Shown one piece after another: positions 38,176 to 46,910 of a stretch of 64,000 nt of DNA. The translations under genes were made by a program, and so were the position numbers. This DNA is from DAIOEK01 sp963708715 (lineage in GTDB: Bacteria; Chloroflexota; Anaerolineae; Anaerolineales; Anaerolineaceae), in NCBI GenBank assembly GCA_963708715.1, contig CAVPSU010000001.1, positions 1,798,001 through 1,862,000 of the forward strand. Reading direction: 5' to 3'. The stretch's first letter is position 1. Each line of letters opens with the position of its first letter. Below the pieces are notes generated by a model, which was not told the DNA's origin, made no database searches, and worked only from the letters and a program-made list of their open reading frames with translations.

Positions 38176-39072
38176 TTATTGTTCCACTGACCTCATAGCC
38201 CGCATCAATACCAGGGTCATAAGGATAATGATCGCAAGCAAAATAAAAGCCATCGCGGAGCTTTTGCCCATGTCCAGGAAGACAAAAAACACTTTGTAGA
38301 TGTAATAACTGATCGTCTCAGTCGAAATCCCTGGGCCACCGCGGGTAAGAATATAAACCAAGTCATAGGTCTTGAGCGCGGCTATGGTTCGGATAATGGT
38401 TGCGACAAGTATTGTCGGAGCCATTAATGGGACAGTCACAAACTTAAATTTTTGCCAGGCATTCGCGCCATCGATCATGGCTGCTTCATATAATTCTTCC
38501 GGCAGGCTGGTAAGTCCCGCAAGTAGAACCAGGATGATGAAAGATGTTTCGTGCCAGACATCGACAATGATGATCGTAATCATAGCCAGTGAGGGATTCG
38601 CGAGCCAGGTCGGTTCGGGGAGGCCAACCAAACTCAACATATAGTTTATGATTCCCAGGTCTGGGTGTAAGAGCAACCGCCAAATCAATCCGACCGTAAT
38701 CGGAGGCATGAGCATCGGAATTAACAAAATGAATAAATACACATTCCTGAATCGGACGCGCCTGTTATTCAATAAGAGAGCCAGACCAAACCCGATTAGG
38801 ATTTCAAGGGTCACAACGCTGATGGTTAGGATAACCGTATTCTTTGCCGCATTCAGAAAAAGCGGATCTTGCAGTACGATACCGTAGTTTGAAAAATTAA
38901 TCCCGCCAATATCTCCCTGGCTTAATATCCAATCATGGAAGCTGACGTAGAAAGCGTATAGGAGAGGAAAGAGGACGACCAGCCAGATGCCAGAAACTGC
39001 TGGAGTCACGAGTCCGCGGGCAGTTTTTTGGTCACGCCTGGATAGGCTGTTAAAAAAGGATGATTTCGCCAT
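38176..39072 (-). CDS. Sugar ABC transporter permease (MalF/UgpA type)
   Basis: 298 residues with six membrane helices and the EAA-like loop EELYEAAMIDGANAWQKF, which docks to the ATPase. The N-terminus is short and lacks the large MalF periplasmic loop, as in UgpA/LacF-type permeases. It pairs with the MalG/UgpE-type permease at 40561-41388; the binding protein gene sits between them. No ATP-binding gene is present in the operon, so a shared MsmK/UgpC-like ATPase elsewhere must be used. Confidence 0.94.
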   Translation of the reverse strand: MAKSSFFNSLSRRDQKTARGLVTPAVSGIWLVVLFPLLYAFYVSFHDWILSQGDIGGINFSNYGIVLQDPLFLNAAKNTVILTISVVTLEILIGFGLALLLNNRRVRFRNVYLFILLIPMLMPPITVGLIWRLLLHPDLGIINYMLSLVGLPEPTWLANPSLAMITIIIVDVWHETSFIILVLLAGLTSLPEELYEAAMIDGANAWQKFKFVTVPLMAPTILVATIIRTIAALKTYDLVYILTRGGPGISTETISYYIYKVFFVFLDMGKSSAMAFILLAIIILMTLVLMRAMRSVEQ

Positions 39073-39146
39073 GACAATAATTTATCTCATAAGGGTTGGT
39101 TCCCTGCGCTTCATCAGCTCAGGGAACCAATTGGGGAGGGAGGCTG

Positions 39147-40478
39147 TTACTTGTCAGCCAGATTCTTGCATTCCGAGATCAGTTCCTGGATGGCAGCTTC
39201 AGAAGTCATACTGCCAGCGATTGTCTCTGAGATCACCCGTCCTAGAACCTCCACGATTTGGGGAGCGCGGGATTGCATGGGGAACATGATGGAGTCGCCC
39301 ACGATCTTTTCAACATCTTTATAGTGAGGATATTTTGCCAACACATCGGCATCCTGGAAGACATCACTGCGGGTAGGAGCGCCGCCCATGAGTGCGCGTT
39401 CTTTTGCCACCTCAAAGGATTCGACCCATTCAATGAACGCCCACGCGGCATCCGGGTGCGGAGATGAATTGGGGATCGCCCAACCCCATCCGCCCAAAAG
39501 ACCAATTCCACCGGGAACTGCAGTGACTTTCATCTTGTCGACCACCTGTGATTGTTCAGGGTCGTTCAATACTGGAACCATCCAGTTGTAGGTAATGTAG
39601 CTAAAAGCTTTTCCTTGTGCCACAGTGGCGAAGGCTTCATCGAAACCGTAAGAAGGCGCTCCGGGAGGAGCTCGATTCCTTCATGGCTTGCACGTAATAG
39701 TTCAAGGCATCGACGCCGACTTTTTGATCCAGGATTACATTGCCTTCCAGATCATAAAGCACTCCGCCCATGCTGTAGAGGTAATTCAAGAATTCCATCG
39801 CGGTTGGATCCGGACGCAATCCTTGCATGGATGCACCATATACATCCACCTCACCATCGCCATTGGTATCGCGAGTCATAAATTTGGCTAATTCCACATA
39901 TTCGGGAATGGTCGTAGGTAAGGCTATGTCTTTCCCAAATTGAGTTTTGTATTCAGCCTGGATCGCTGGATCGGAGAAGATGTCATCCCGATAGACGAGG
40001 GCCATGGCATAGTTGTAGAAAGGCAGCATGTAAGTTTTGCCTTCATAGGTGCCAACCATCTCGAGCATGGAGGGAAGATAGGCATCCATCTTCACCTTGT
40101 CACTGGCTTTGACGCGATCGTCCAACGGCATCAACCATCCGGCGCGATTAAATTCCGCGACCCAGTAGTTGTCCACTACGATCAAATCGTATGATCCCGA
40201 TCCCTTGGCGGCTGTTGCAACTGTGGGACCAGTTTTTCATGCATCAAAGCATAATTCAGTACTTCAATATTTACTTTTGCCCCGGTCTGCTCTTCAAATT
40301 TCGACAGTTGCGCCTGGACATATTCAGTATCCGGAACGCCTTCCATCATGACATTGATGGTGACGCCCTCGTAAGGTTTTGCGCCACTGGCTGGAGGTTG
40401 TCCGGCTTTCGCACAACCTGTGAGCAACATGCTGGCTACGATCAACAGCGATACAACAATGAATAAATGTTTTTTCAT
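39147..40478 (-). pseudogene. ABC sugar-binding lipoprotein, broken by two frameshifts
   Basis: A type-1 extracellular solute-binding protein. The start ATG 40478 follows GGAGGAG, with a lipoprotein signal (MLLTGCAKAG). The first frame ends near 40218-40223, where one missing base (probably a G between CAG and TTG) shifts into the frame of VATAAKGSGSYDLIVV. A second indel of the opposite sign lies at about 39669-39675 (ESSSS... instead of a Pro/Gly-rich link), after which APSYGFDEAFATVAQGKAF continues to the stop. Restored, it is about 443 residues, normal for the family. Either the transporter is inactive or both indels are assembly errors. The ligand is unknown. Confidence 0.88.
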
Positions 40479-40560
40479 TTTTCTCCTCCAAAATGGATTC
40501 TGAATCAACTGTTAATGGCTTATGGTCAACACGATTTCTACTCAGTTCACCTCCTAGTTC

Positions 40561-41388
40561 CTACTTGACCGATCCGAAAGTCAGGTTACGGACAAGGGAT
40601 TTCTGGATCACATACGTGAGGATAATGACTGGCAGGATGGTGATTACTGTAGCTGCAGATACAGCCCCAATATTCACACCCTGTTGTGTCCAAAGACTGG
40701 ATATCGCTACGGGTAGTGTGCGGGTAGTTCGCCCGGTGAGGATCAGGGCAAACAGGAACTCATTCCAGTTAAGGATAAAGTTGAAAACACCCGCAGATAA
40801 CAATCCGGGAAGAGCTACCGGAAAAATCACCCGGATCAATGCCTGTAATCTCGAACACCCATCGATCATCGCCGCCTCTTCTATTTCAATCGGAATGCTT
40901 TGAAAGAAGCTGACCAGGATCCAAACGGTATACGGCAGATTGAAAGACAGGTATGCCAGTACCAATCCCGGGAGGGTATCCCAGAGCTGGATGATACGCA
41001 TGAGCAGAAAGATTGGGATAACCAGCGCAATAGGCGGGAGCATCTGGGTGCTGAGCATACTCAACCGAAGCCAGGGATCGCCCGTCCGGAAACGAGCGAT
41101 GGAATACGCAGCCAGAGAACCCAGAACCAATGCCACGATGCTGGCCAGACCAGAGATCACCATGCTGTTGACAAAGTATTCCTGGAAAGGATACTTATCG
41201 AAAATCGTCAGGTAGTTATCGAAAGTCGGGCTAAAAAACCAGACCGGGGGGATTTTATACGCGATCAGACGATTAGCCAGGGATGTGCGAATTACCCAAA
41301 GAATTGGCAGCAAAATAGCCAATGAGCAAAGAATGAGCAGCAAATGCGAGAATGCCAATCCGATATTACGTCTGAGTTTCAATTGCAT
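40561..41388 (-). CDS. Sugar ABC transporter permease (MalG/UgpE type)
   Basis: 275 residues, six membrane helices, ATPase-docking loop PIEIEEAAMIDGCSRLQAL, and the typical WNEFLFALILTG near the C-terminus. The N-terminal IGLAFSHLLLILCSLAILLP is the first membrane helix. It is encoded between the FGGY kinase and the binding protein in the operon, and works with the permease at 38176-39072. Confidence 0.94.
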   Translation of the reverse strand: MQLKLRRNIGLAFSHLLLILCSLAILLPILWVIRTSLANRLIAYKIPPVWFFSPTFDNYLTIFDKYPFQEYFVNSMVISGLASIVALVLGSLAAYSIARFRTGDPWLRLSMLSTQMLPPIALVIPIFLLMRIIQLWDTLPGLVLAYLSFNLPYTVWILVSFFQSIPIEIEEAAMIDGCSRLQALIRVIFPVALPGLLSAGVFNFILNWNEFLFALILTGRTTRTLPVAISSLWTQQGVNIGAVSAATVITILPVIILTYVIQKSLVRNLTFGSVK

Positions 41389-41415
41389 TAATGGCTCCTA
41401 AGATGTAAACCGGGG

Positions 41416-42921
41416 CTAACCAGTAAAGCCTTCCAATCGTGCCAGGGTAGCAAAGTTAGGACGATTGCTCTCATAAAGCTCACGGTAAAGCCCATATAGC
41501 TTTTGGTATTTTTCATGCCGGGCAAAGTTCGGGTGAGTGGGTTCTTTCAACTGGATGAAGTTCTCAATTTCACTCCACGATGAAAACGCGCCCACACCCA
41601 TGCCTGCCACAAATGCGGCGCCGAGGGACGAGCCTGGATGGTTCGCCACTTCTTCGAGGGGCAATCCGATAACGTCAGAAGTCACCTGCCGCCATAGCTT
41701 GCTGCGAGCGCCGCCATTGGCCACTCGCACCCGCGTAATGTCGAAACCGGCTCCACGAAGGATTTGGATGTGGTGATAAAAACCGAAGGAAATTCCTTCG
41801 AGAATGGCATGATAGAGATGAGCTCGGGTGTGCTGCAATGTCATCCCAAAGAAGATGCCACGGGCAGTCGGATCGAAGATGGGGGTTTTTTCGCCGATAA
41901 AATACGGCAGCAGGATCAATCCATCGGATCCAGCAGGGATATCCCACGCCTCCAAATCCAGGGCGGGGTAATCCAGTCCGGCGCCGAAATTATCACGGTA
42001 CCATTTAATAATGGACCCGCTCGATGCCATGCATCCATTGATGAGATATAAACCGGGGATGACATGATAATCCAGGAACAGATTTTCGTTGATCTCCAAC
42101 CGGTCCAGGGAGTACAAAATATCTCCAGCGCCGCCCAGTTTGATGAGCAAGTCGCCGTTTTGTTTTAAACCCACAGAAAAAGCGGAGGCTACGTGATCGG
42201 CGCTTCCGGCCACTACAGGCGTACCTGATTTTAATCCGGTGGCCGCTGCCGCTTCAGATGAAATCCGGCCGATTACTTCAGAGGGGCCATGAACAGGAGG
42301 GAGTTGTCCGCGCCGGATTTTCGATAACCGAAGGATTTCATCATCCCAATCCTTCTTGTGGATATCGAATAGGCCGCTTTCCAACGCCCAGTTCTGCTCC
42401 AGTGTGGGAACACCGGTGAGGCGAAAATTGATGTAATCATAAGATCCCATTACCCAAACCGCTTTTTTGAAGGAATCAGGTTCATTTTTGGCGAGCCAGA
42501 GCAGCTTGGGACCAATACTTTGCTGGGTGATAGCCGATCCAGTTCGCCTAAAAACATCCTTCTCATCAACCTGAGCTTTAAACTCATCGATTTCCATGAC
42601 AGATCGGGCATCATTTTGCTGGATCGACCTGCGTAATGGCTCGCCCCGTTGGTCAACCAGGATGGTTGTTGGAACCATCCCGCTTACACCGACTGCCAGG
42701 ATCTGATCTGAATCGATCTTGCCTTTTTGAAGGCATTCCGGTACACCATCACAAACGTTTTGCCACCATTGCAGGGCATCCTCCTCTGCCCAGGCTGCTT
42801 GCGGAGTATGCAGCGTAGCCGGCCGGTTGATTTCCGAGAGAACCCTGCCGGCAGTATCAATTAATAATATTTTTGTACCGGTCGTGCCAATATCGATCCC
42901 GATTAAGTAATGCATGCTCAT
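41416..42921 (-). CDS. FGGY-family carbohydrate kinase
   Basis: 501 residues. Actin-like ATPase fold: phosphate-1 motif IGIDIGTTGTKILLID, phosphate-2 near GGAGDILYSL, adenosine-like motif ANGGARSKLWRQVTSD. Closest by feel to xylulokinase/L-ribulokinase-like members, but substrate cannot be read from sequence. The start overlaps the BtpA-family stop (ATGA at 42918-42921). It phosphorylates a sugar or polyol imported by the transporter, committing it to the pathway. Confidence 0.92.
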   Translation of the reverse strand: MSMHYLIGIDIGTTGTKILLIDTAGRVLSEINRPATLHTPQAAWAEEDALQWWQNVCDGVPECLQKGKIDSDQILAVGVSGMVPTTILVDQRGEPLRRSIQQNDARSVMEIDEFKAQVDEKDVFRRTGSAITQQSIGPKLLWLAKNEPDSFKKAVWVMGSYDYINFRLTGVPTLEQNWALESGLFDIHKKDWDDEILRLSKIRRGQLPPVHGPSEVIGRISSEAAAATGLKSGTPVVAGSADHVASAFSVGLKQNGDLLIKLGGAGDILYSLDRLEINENLFLDYHVIPGLYLINGCMASSGSIIKWYRDNFGAGLDYPALDLEAWDIPAGSDGLILLPYFIGEKTPIFDPTARGIFFGMTLQHTRAHLYHAILEGISFGFYHHIQILRGAGFDITRVRVANGGARSKLWRQVTSDVIGLPLEEVANHPGSSLGAAFVAGMGVGAFSSWSEIENFIQLKEPTHPNFARHEKYQKLYGLYRELYESNRPNFATLARLEGFTG

Positions 42922-43736
42922 GAAATATCCTTACGGATTTCCCTTACCGCAGCCATGAAAGCTTTTACCCGGCTGGGATCGACCGGATTCCATGTCTTGC
43001 CATCCACTTTTAAACTGGAACCGACGATGACGCCATCAGCCGCACTGAGATACTGCCGGATGTTTTCTTCCCTGGCACCTGTATTCAGGAACACCGGGGT
43101 TTGTTCCCCTACGGCTTCTTTAGCATCTTGTACCACCGAGAAATCGGGCTCGGCTCCAGCCATTGGACCAGCGATCAGGATGGCATCCACGAGGGAAGAA
43201 ACCACGGCACTGCGGGCGCGTTGGGCAACATTTCGGGTACCCAGGGGGGAGGCAAATTCGGGTGTGATGTTGGCGAAAACCCGGACATTATCAGCGTCGA
43301 TATTGTGGCGGTAACGATACAATTCAGCCGCATCCGGAGCCCATACCCCCATATCGCTCTCATATACACCCGTAATCACTTCCCGGATAAAAGAACCTCC
43401 GGTTGCTTTGCATATGGCGATGGGCGCTTTCGCATCCCAAAGGAAGTCCACGCCAAAGGGGCGGTCGTTCGGTTTTAATTCGGTTACGATCCGGGTCATT
43501 ATGGCAATCGCTTCAAAATCGGCATGGAAAGAATACGGGCGGTCATCTTCGTTGCAGAACATGATCGAATCAACACCATTCGCAAGCAAGTGATGGACGT
43601 CCTGCCGGACCTGTTCCACCGCACCTTCCACCCCCAGTTTCGGGTCATAGCGGGGTGTACCAGGCATGGCTGGAATATGTGCCATGGCAATGACTGGTTT
43701 GTTTACCCCAAATAACATCTTCAACATTAATGACAT
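42918..43736 (-). CDS. BtpA/SgcQ-family TIM-barrel protein
   Basis: 272 residues of the BtpA family: GVNKPVIAMAHIPAMPGTPR at the start, NEDDRPYSF, PFGVDFLWDAKAP, and ADGVIVGSSLKVDGKTW near the end, a phosphate-binding-like barrel. BtpA was named for photosystem I biogenesis, but many members (SgcQ in the E. coli sgc locus) occur in sugar operons with DeoR regulators, as here. Chemical role not established; an aldolase-like or phosphosugar isomerase/lyase role is inference. It follows DeoR by 15 bp. Confidence 0.9.
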   Translation of the reverse strand: MSLMLKMLFGVNKPVIAMAHIPAMPGTPRYDPKLGVEGAVEQVRQDVHHLLANGVDSIMFCNEDDRPYSFHADFEAIAIMTRIVTELKPNDRPFGVDFLWDAKAPIAICKATGGSFIREVITGVYESDMGVWAPDAAELYRYRHNIDADNVRVFANITPEFASPLGTRNVAQRARSAVVSSLVDAILIAGPMAGAEPDFSVVQDAKEAVGEQTPVFLNTGAREENIRQYLSAADGVIVGSSLKVDGKTWNPVDPSRVKAFMAAVREIRKDIS

Positions 43737-43751
43737 AGCTCCTCCATTGAA

Positions 43752-44513
43752 TTAGGCCAAGATGACTTCCAGACCATCTTTTCGCAAACGTGAAAGAATG
43801 TGTGGATCCAGATCCTGGTTGGTGATGATGCTATGGACACCGGTCAGTGGAATAACGGATGTGAATGCCACCTGGTGGAACTTGGATGAATCGGCTACCA
43901 GGATGACCTTCTTCGCGCTTTTGATCATGGCTCGCTTCACAAGCGTATCTTCGATATTAAATTCGGTCACACCAACATTCATGTCCACCGCACCGGCGGC
44001 CAGGAATAGCTTATCCACGAAAAAGTCGGCAAAAATCCGTTCAGCCAGGTGGCCAACCATGGATAATTCACTGGACCGCAGGATACCACCGGTCAGTATC
44101 AATCGGATACCCGGATGATCGATTAACTCGTTCACTATTTGCAAGCTGGGGGTAATGACGGTCAGGTCTTGTTTGACCTGCAGGTTTTTCGCGATTTCCA
44201 GGGTGGTGGTGCCAACATCAAGGGTAATACTGTCGCCGCTATCAATGAGATCGGCGGCAACACGGCCAATTCGCTGTTTAGATTCCAGATTTTCACTGGC
44301 ACGTGAGATGAAGGGTGGTTCGTAACTCCGGCCGCGTTGGCTGACGGCGCCACCGTGCACCCGTTTGAGGAGCCCACGGTTTTCGAGAATATCCAGATCA
44401 CGCCGGATGGTCATTTCAGAGACATCGAACTGCTTGACCAAATCCGCGACCGTTACCGTGCCATTGCCTTCGAGCTTTTCAATTATGGTTTTATGGCGAA
44501 GGTCAGATATCAT
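43752..44513 (-). CDS. DeoR-family transcriptional regulator
   Basis: 253 residues. N-terminal HTH (VTVADLVKQFDVSEMTIRRD) and a C-terminal DeoR sensor domain (LDVGTTTLEIAKNL, LTGGILRSSELSMVG, LAAGAVDMNVGVTE). DeoR proteins repress sugar operons and are released by a sugar phosphate, here probably the product of the FGGY kinase. First gene of the minus-strand operon; the promoter at 44546-44574 with ATGTTTG repeats lies directly upstream, so autoregulation is expected. Confidence 0.94.
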   Translation of the reverse strand: MISDLRHKTIIEKLEGNGTVTVADLVKQFDVSEMTIRRDLDILENRGLLKRVHGGAVSQRGRSYEPPFISRASENLESKQRIGRVAADLIDSGDSITLDVGTTTLEIAKNLQVKQDLTVITPSLQIVNELIDHPGIRLILTGGILRSSELSMVGHLAERIFADFFVDKLFLAAGAVDMNVGVTEFNIEDTLVKRAMIKSAKKVILVADSSKFHQVAFTSVIPLTGVHSIITNQDLDPHILSRLRKDGLEVILA

Positions 44514-44527
44514 AGCCGGATCACCTA

Positions 44528-44585
44528 ATGTTTGGTATTGTTTATATAGTACAAAGAAAATGTTTGAACGTCAATAATCAAACAT
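44528..44585 (-). promoter_or_regulatory. Operon promoter with candidate DeoR operator
   Basis: On the minus strand, TTGACG (44569-44574) and TACTAT (44546-44551) are 17 bp apart, a near-ideal sigma-70 promoter. Three copies of ATGTTTG surround it: direct copies at 44528-44534 and 44560-44566, spaced by exactly 32 bp (three helical turns), and an inverted copy CAAACAT at 44579-44585. One lies inside the spacer, one upstream of -35 and one near +1, as expected for a repressor that blocks RNA polymerase. Confidence 0.75.
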
Positions 44586-44771
44586 AATATTGGAGAAATT
44601 TTAAGGTAATCGTGGGAAATTCTCAAAAACTATCTTGAGCACCAGCTAATTTGCTTTTTCCAGGGTTGGATAAACACCGTTATTTTGTTCAGATTGGGAA
44701 TAAAAGCCTCCCCAGAAGTGGGGAGGGTAGGGTGGGGTCGTGGTTCAAGGTTTGTCAGAAAGGACGGATAT

Positions 44772-44927
44772 CAAGTCTCTGGTGGAATAGAAAACCCTCC
44801 TATGGGTGGGAAGGGTAGGGAGAGGTCGAATTCGCTCATCCCCCTGCCATAGCTCCCACGATCCGCAGGACTTCTTCTCCGCGAACCACCTTCCCAGGCA
44901 GCGGATCATCCGGCGAGATCAGCGACA
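44772..44927 (+). repeat. Direct repeat, right copy (156 bp)
   Basis: Partner of 36355-36510. Here the repeat continues into the intact MoaD-like gene. Its left end reads CAAGTCTCTGGTGGA, one mismatch from the tRNA-Lys 3' end, and 44742-44753 resembles the tRNA T arm as well. A separate hairpin of CCTCCCC/GGGGAGG (about 44707-44727) lies just to the left. Confidence 0.9.
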
Positions 44928-45132
44928 GATCCTCCCTGCAGGCGAAGAATCGAACGAACGGGCGCCGTTCCAACGTGTTCTGATCGCGGATCGTACCACG
45001 CAGCATCGGGTATTGCGACTCCAACACGTCCACCACCCGCCGGACAGTAGCCAGCCCATCCAGCGGCAGGACGACCTCCCCGTCAATCCGGGCAAGCACT
45101 CGTAAATGTGCAGGCAAGATCACCCGGATCAT
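44836..45132 (-). CDS. MoaD/ThiS-like ubiquitin-fold sulfur carrier
   Basis: 98 residues ending in Gly-Gly (GAMAGG), the tail needed for adenylation and thiocarboxylation in MoaD/ThiS proteins. IRVILPAHLRVLARIDGEV is the beta-grasp start. Its start overlaps the stop of the Asp-box gene (ATGA at 45129-45132), and this pairing recurs in actinobacteria and Chloroflexota as I recall. No moaE or thiazole gene is adjacent, so it may carry sulfur for another pathway or act as a protein modifier. Its 3' end is duplicated at 36355-36510. Confidence 0.85.
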   Translation of the reverse strand: MIRVILPAHLRVLARIDGEVVLPLDGLATVRRVVDVLESQYPMLRGTIRDQNTLERRPFVRFFACREDLSLISPDDPLPGKVVRGEEVLRIVGAMAGG

Positions 45133-46244
45133 AGCAGCGTCTGCGCTTCCACCGAAAGTACTCCCGGCAGGTCATGAACAATGACGTTCCAACTGTCTCC
45201 AGAATCGGAAGAGGCGTACACCTGACCACCGGTCGTTCCGAAGTAAACTCCGCATGTATCCAATTGATCCACCGCCAGAGCGGTGCGTAAGATGTTCACA
45301 TAGCAATTGCTTTGCGGCAAGCCTTTGGTTAATGGCTGCCATTCATTCCCACCGGTTTTACTACGATATACCCGTAGTTTTCCGTCGGGCGGATAGTGTT
45401 CGGAATCACTCTTGATCGGCACCACGTAGATCGTCTCCGGTTCGTGGGCATGCACGCGGATCGGGAAGCCGAAATCACTCGGCAGTCCTTCGCCCACATC
45501 ACTCCAGAGATCCCCGGCATTGTCTGACCGCATCACATCCCAGTGCTTCTGCAAGTACAACACCTCCGGGCGGGATGGGTGCATGGCGATATTGTGGACG
45601 CAATGACCCACATCCGCATCGGGGTCGGGTAACTCGTAATCGGATTTCAATCCCTTGTTGATCGGTTTCCAGTTCTCGCCACCGTCATCGGTGCGAAAGG
45701 CACCGGCAGCCGATATGGCGATGTACATTCGCTTCGGGTTGGACGGGTCCTGTAAGATCGTATGCAGGCACATACCGCCTCCTCCGGGCTGCCACAAATG
45801 CCCCTTCACATTGCGCAGATCCGCCAGTTCCTGCCAGTTCTGCCCGCCATCTGTGGATTTAAATAGGGCGGCGTCTTCTGCCCCGGCAAAAACAGTCTCT
45901 GCATCGGTCAAAGATGGAGTCAGGCTCCAGATTCGCTTGAATACCCACGGCTTCTGTGAACCGTCATACCACTGGTGGGTTCCTGGATCTCCCACGTAGG
46001 TGAAATTATTCCCGACCGCATCCCAGGTCTTTCCGCCATCGTTGGAGCGGTGGACAATCTGCCCGAACCAGTCCGAGACCTGCGATGCATACAGACGGTC
46101 CGGATTGATTGGCGATCCCTGTATGTGGTAAATCTCCAATCCGCCAAAGAACGGACCATCTATCTTCCAGTCTTTCCGTTTGCCGTCTGCCGTTAGAATA
46201 AACGCACCTTTACGGGTACCTACCAATAATCGAACGCTGCTCAT
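45129..46244 (-). CDS. Asp-box (BNR/sialidase-like) beta-propeller protein
   Basis: 371 residues from ATG 46244, with AGGAG upstream. Repeated Asp boxes S-x-D-x-G-x-x-W are visible: SNDGGKTW, STDGGQNW, TDDGGENW, SDNAGDLW, SSDSGDSW. These mark the blades of a propeller as in exo-alpha-sialidases or VPS10-like proteins. Despite frequent sialidase annotation, the arginine triad is not evident, and there is no signal peptide, so it is probably an intracellular binding or assembly protein. Coupled to the MoaD-like gene. Confidence 0.85.
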   Translation of the reverse strand: MSSVRLLVGTRKGAFILTADGKRKDWKIDGPFFGGLEIYHIQGSPINPDRLYASQVSDWFGQIVHRSNDGGKTWDAVGNNFTYVGDPGTHQWYDGSQKPWVFKRIWSLTPSLTDAETVFAGAEDAALFKSTDGGQNWQELADLRNVKGHLWQPGGGGMCLHTILQDPSNPKRMYIAISAAGAFRTDDGGENWKPINKGLKSDYELPDPDADVGHCVHNIAMHPSRPEVLYLQKHWDVMRSDNAGDLWSDVGEGLPSDFGFPIRVHAHEPETIYVVPIKSDSEHYPPDGKLRVYRSKTGGNEWQPLTKGLPQSNCYVNILRTALAVDQLDTCGVYFGTTGGQVYASSDSGDSWNVIVHDLPGVLSVEAQTLL

Positions 46245-46383
46245 ACCCAGCTCCTTCCAGATGATCGTGACCAAATTTCATTATGAACTGCGTAAAAAGG
46301 GATGTCAACCAGAGTCAGAATGTCTGTGTAATTTGTGTAGAATATCCTCCAACACCATCAGCTGATCCTCCCTTATCGTTATC

Positions 46384-46824
46384 GTGCTGGTTCTGCTGCT
46401 CAAAACGTTGGCTTGTGGATTTAGCGCCAGCACTGCCAACATTCAGGACGCCTACATGGCAAATAAAACTACCACATTTGCTCAGGATGTCACCGTCTGG
46501 GCTATCGTTTCCCTGGCTAACGCCCCGGATGACACCACGCTGAAGGCGGTCTGGTATGCAGTGAATGCTGAAAATAACGACCCAAACACGAAGATTGACG
46601 AGGTTCCCATTACTACGCGTGACGGAAAAGTGCCTTTCTCCCCGGTGAATAATGGGCTTTAACCGCCTGGCACTTACAAAGTGGACTTATTCTTGAATGA
46701 TAAGCTGGAAAAAACACTGGAATTCTCAGTCCAATCACAACCTGAGCAAAATATAAATGTGATCCGTGCCTGGTGGATACTTCCCGATGTGCACTTTTCA
46801 TTGATGTTGACGGAATCGACCTGA
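46384..46824 (+). pseudogene. Decayed lipoprotein gene
   Basis: An open stretch that begins with a lipoprotein-like signal (LVLLLKTLACG, Cys near residue 12) and continues with an Ig-like domain (VWAIVSLANAPDDTTLKAVW). A TAA at 46660-46662 interrupts it, after which the same frame gives PPGTYKVDLFLNDKLEKTLE and ends at 46822-46824. No good start exists: an in-frame TGA lies 21 bp before GTG 46384. The remaining 46245-46383 and 46825-46910 hold nothing else I recognise. Function unknown. Confidence 0.65.
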
Positions 46825-46910
46825 TTGCGATACAGTAATGATTAATCATTGCGACCACACGTCAATGCCCGTATCTTTATCCGCCCCAATCCGTCATAGA
46901 AAAAGGACAC

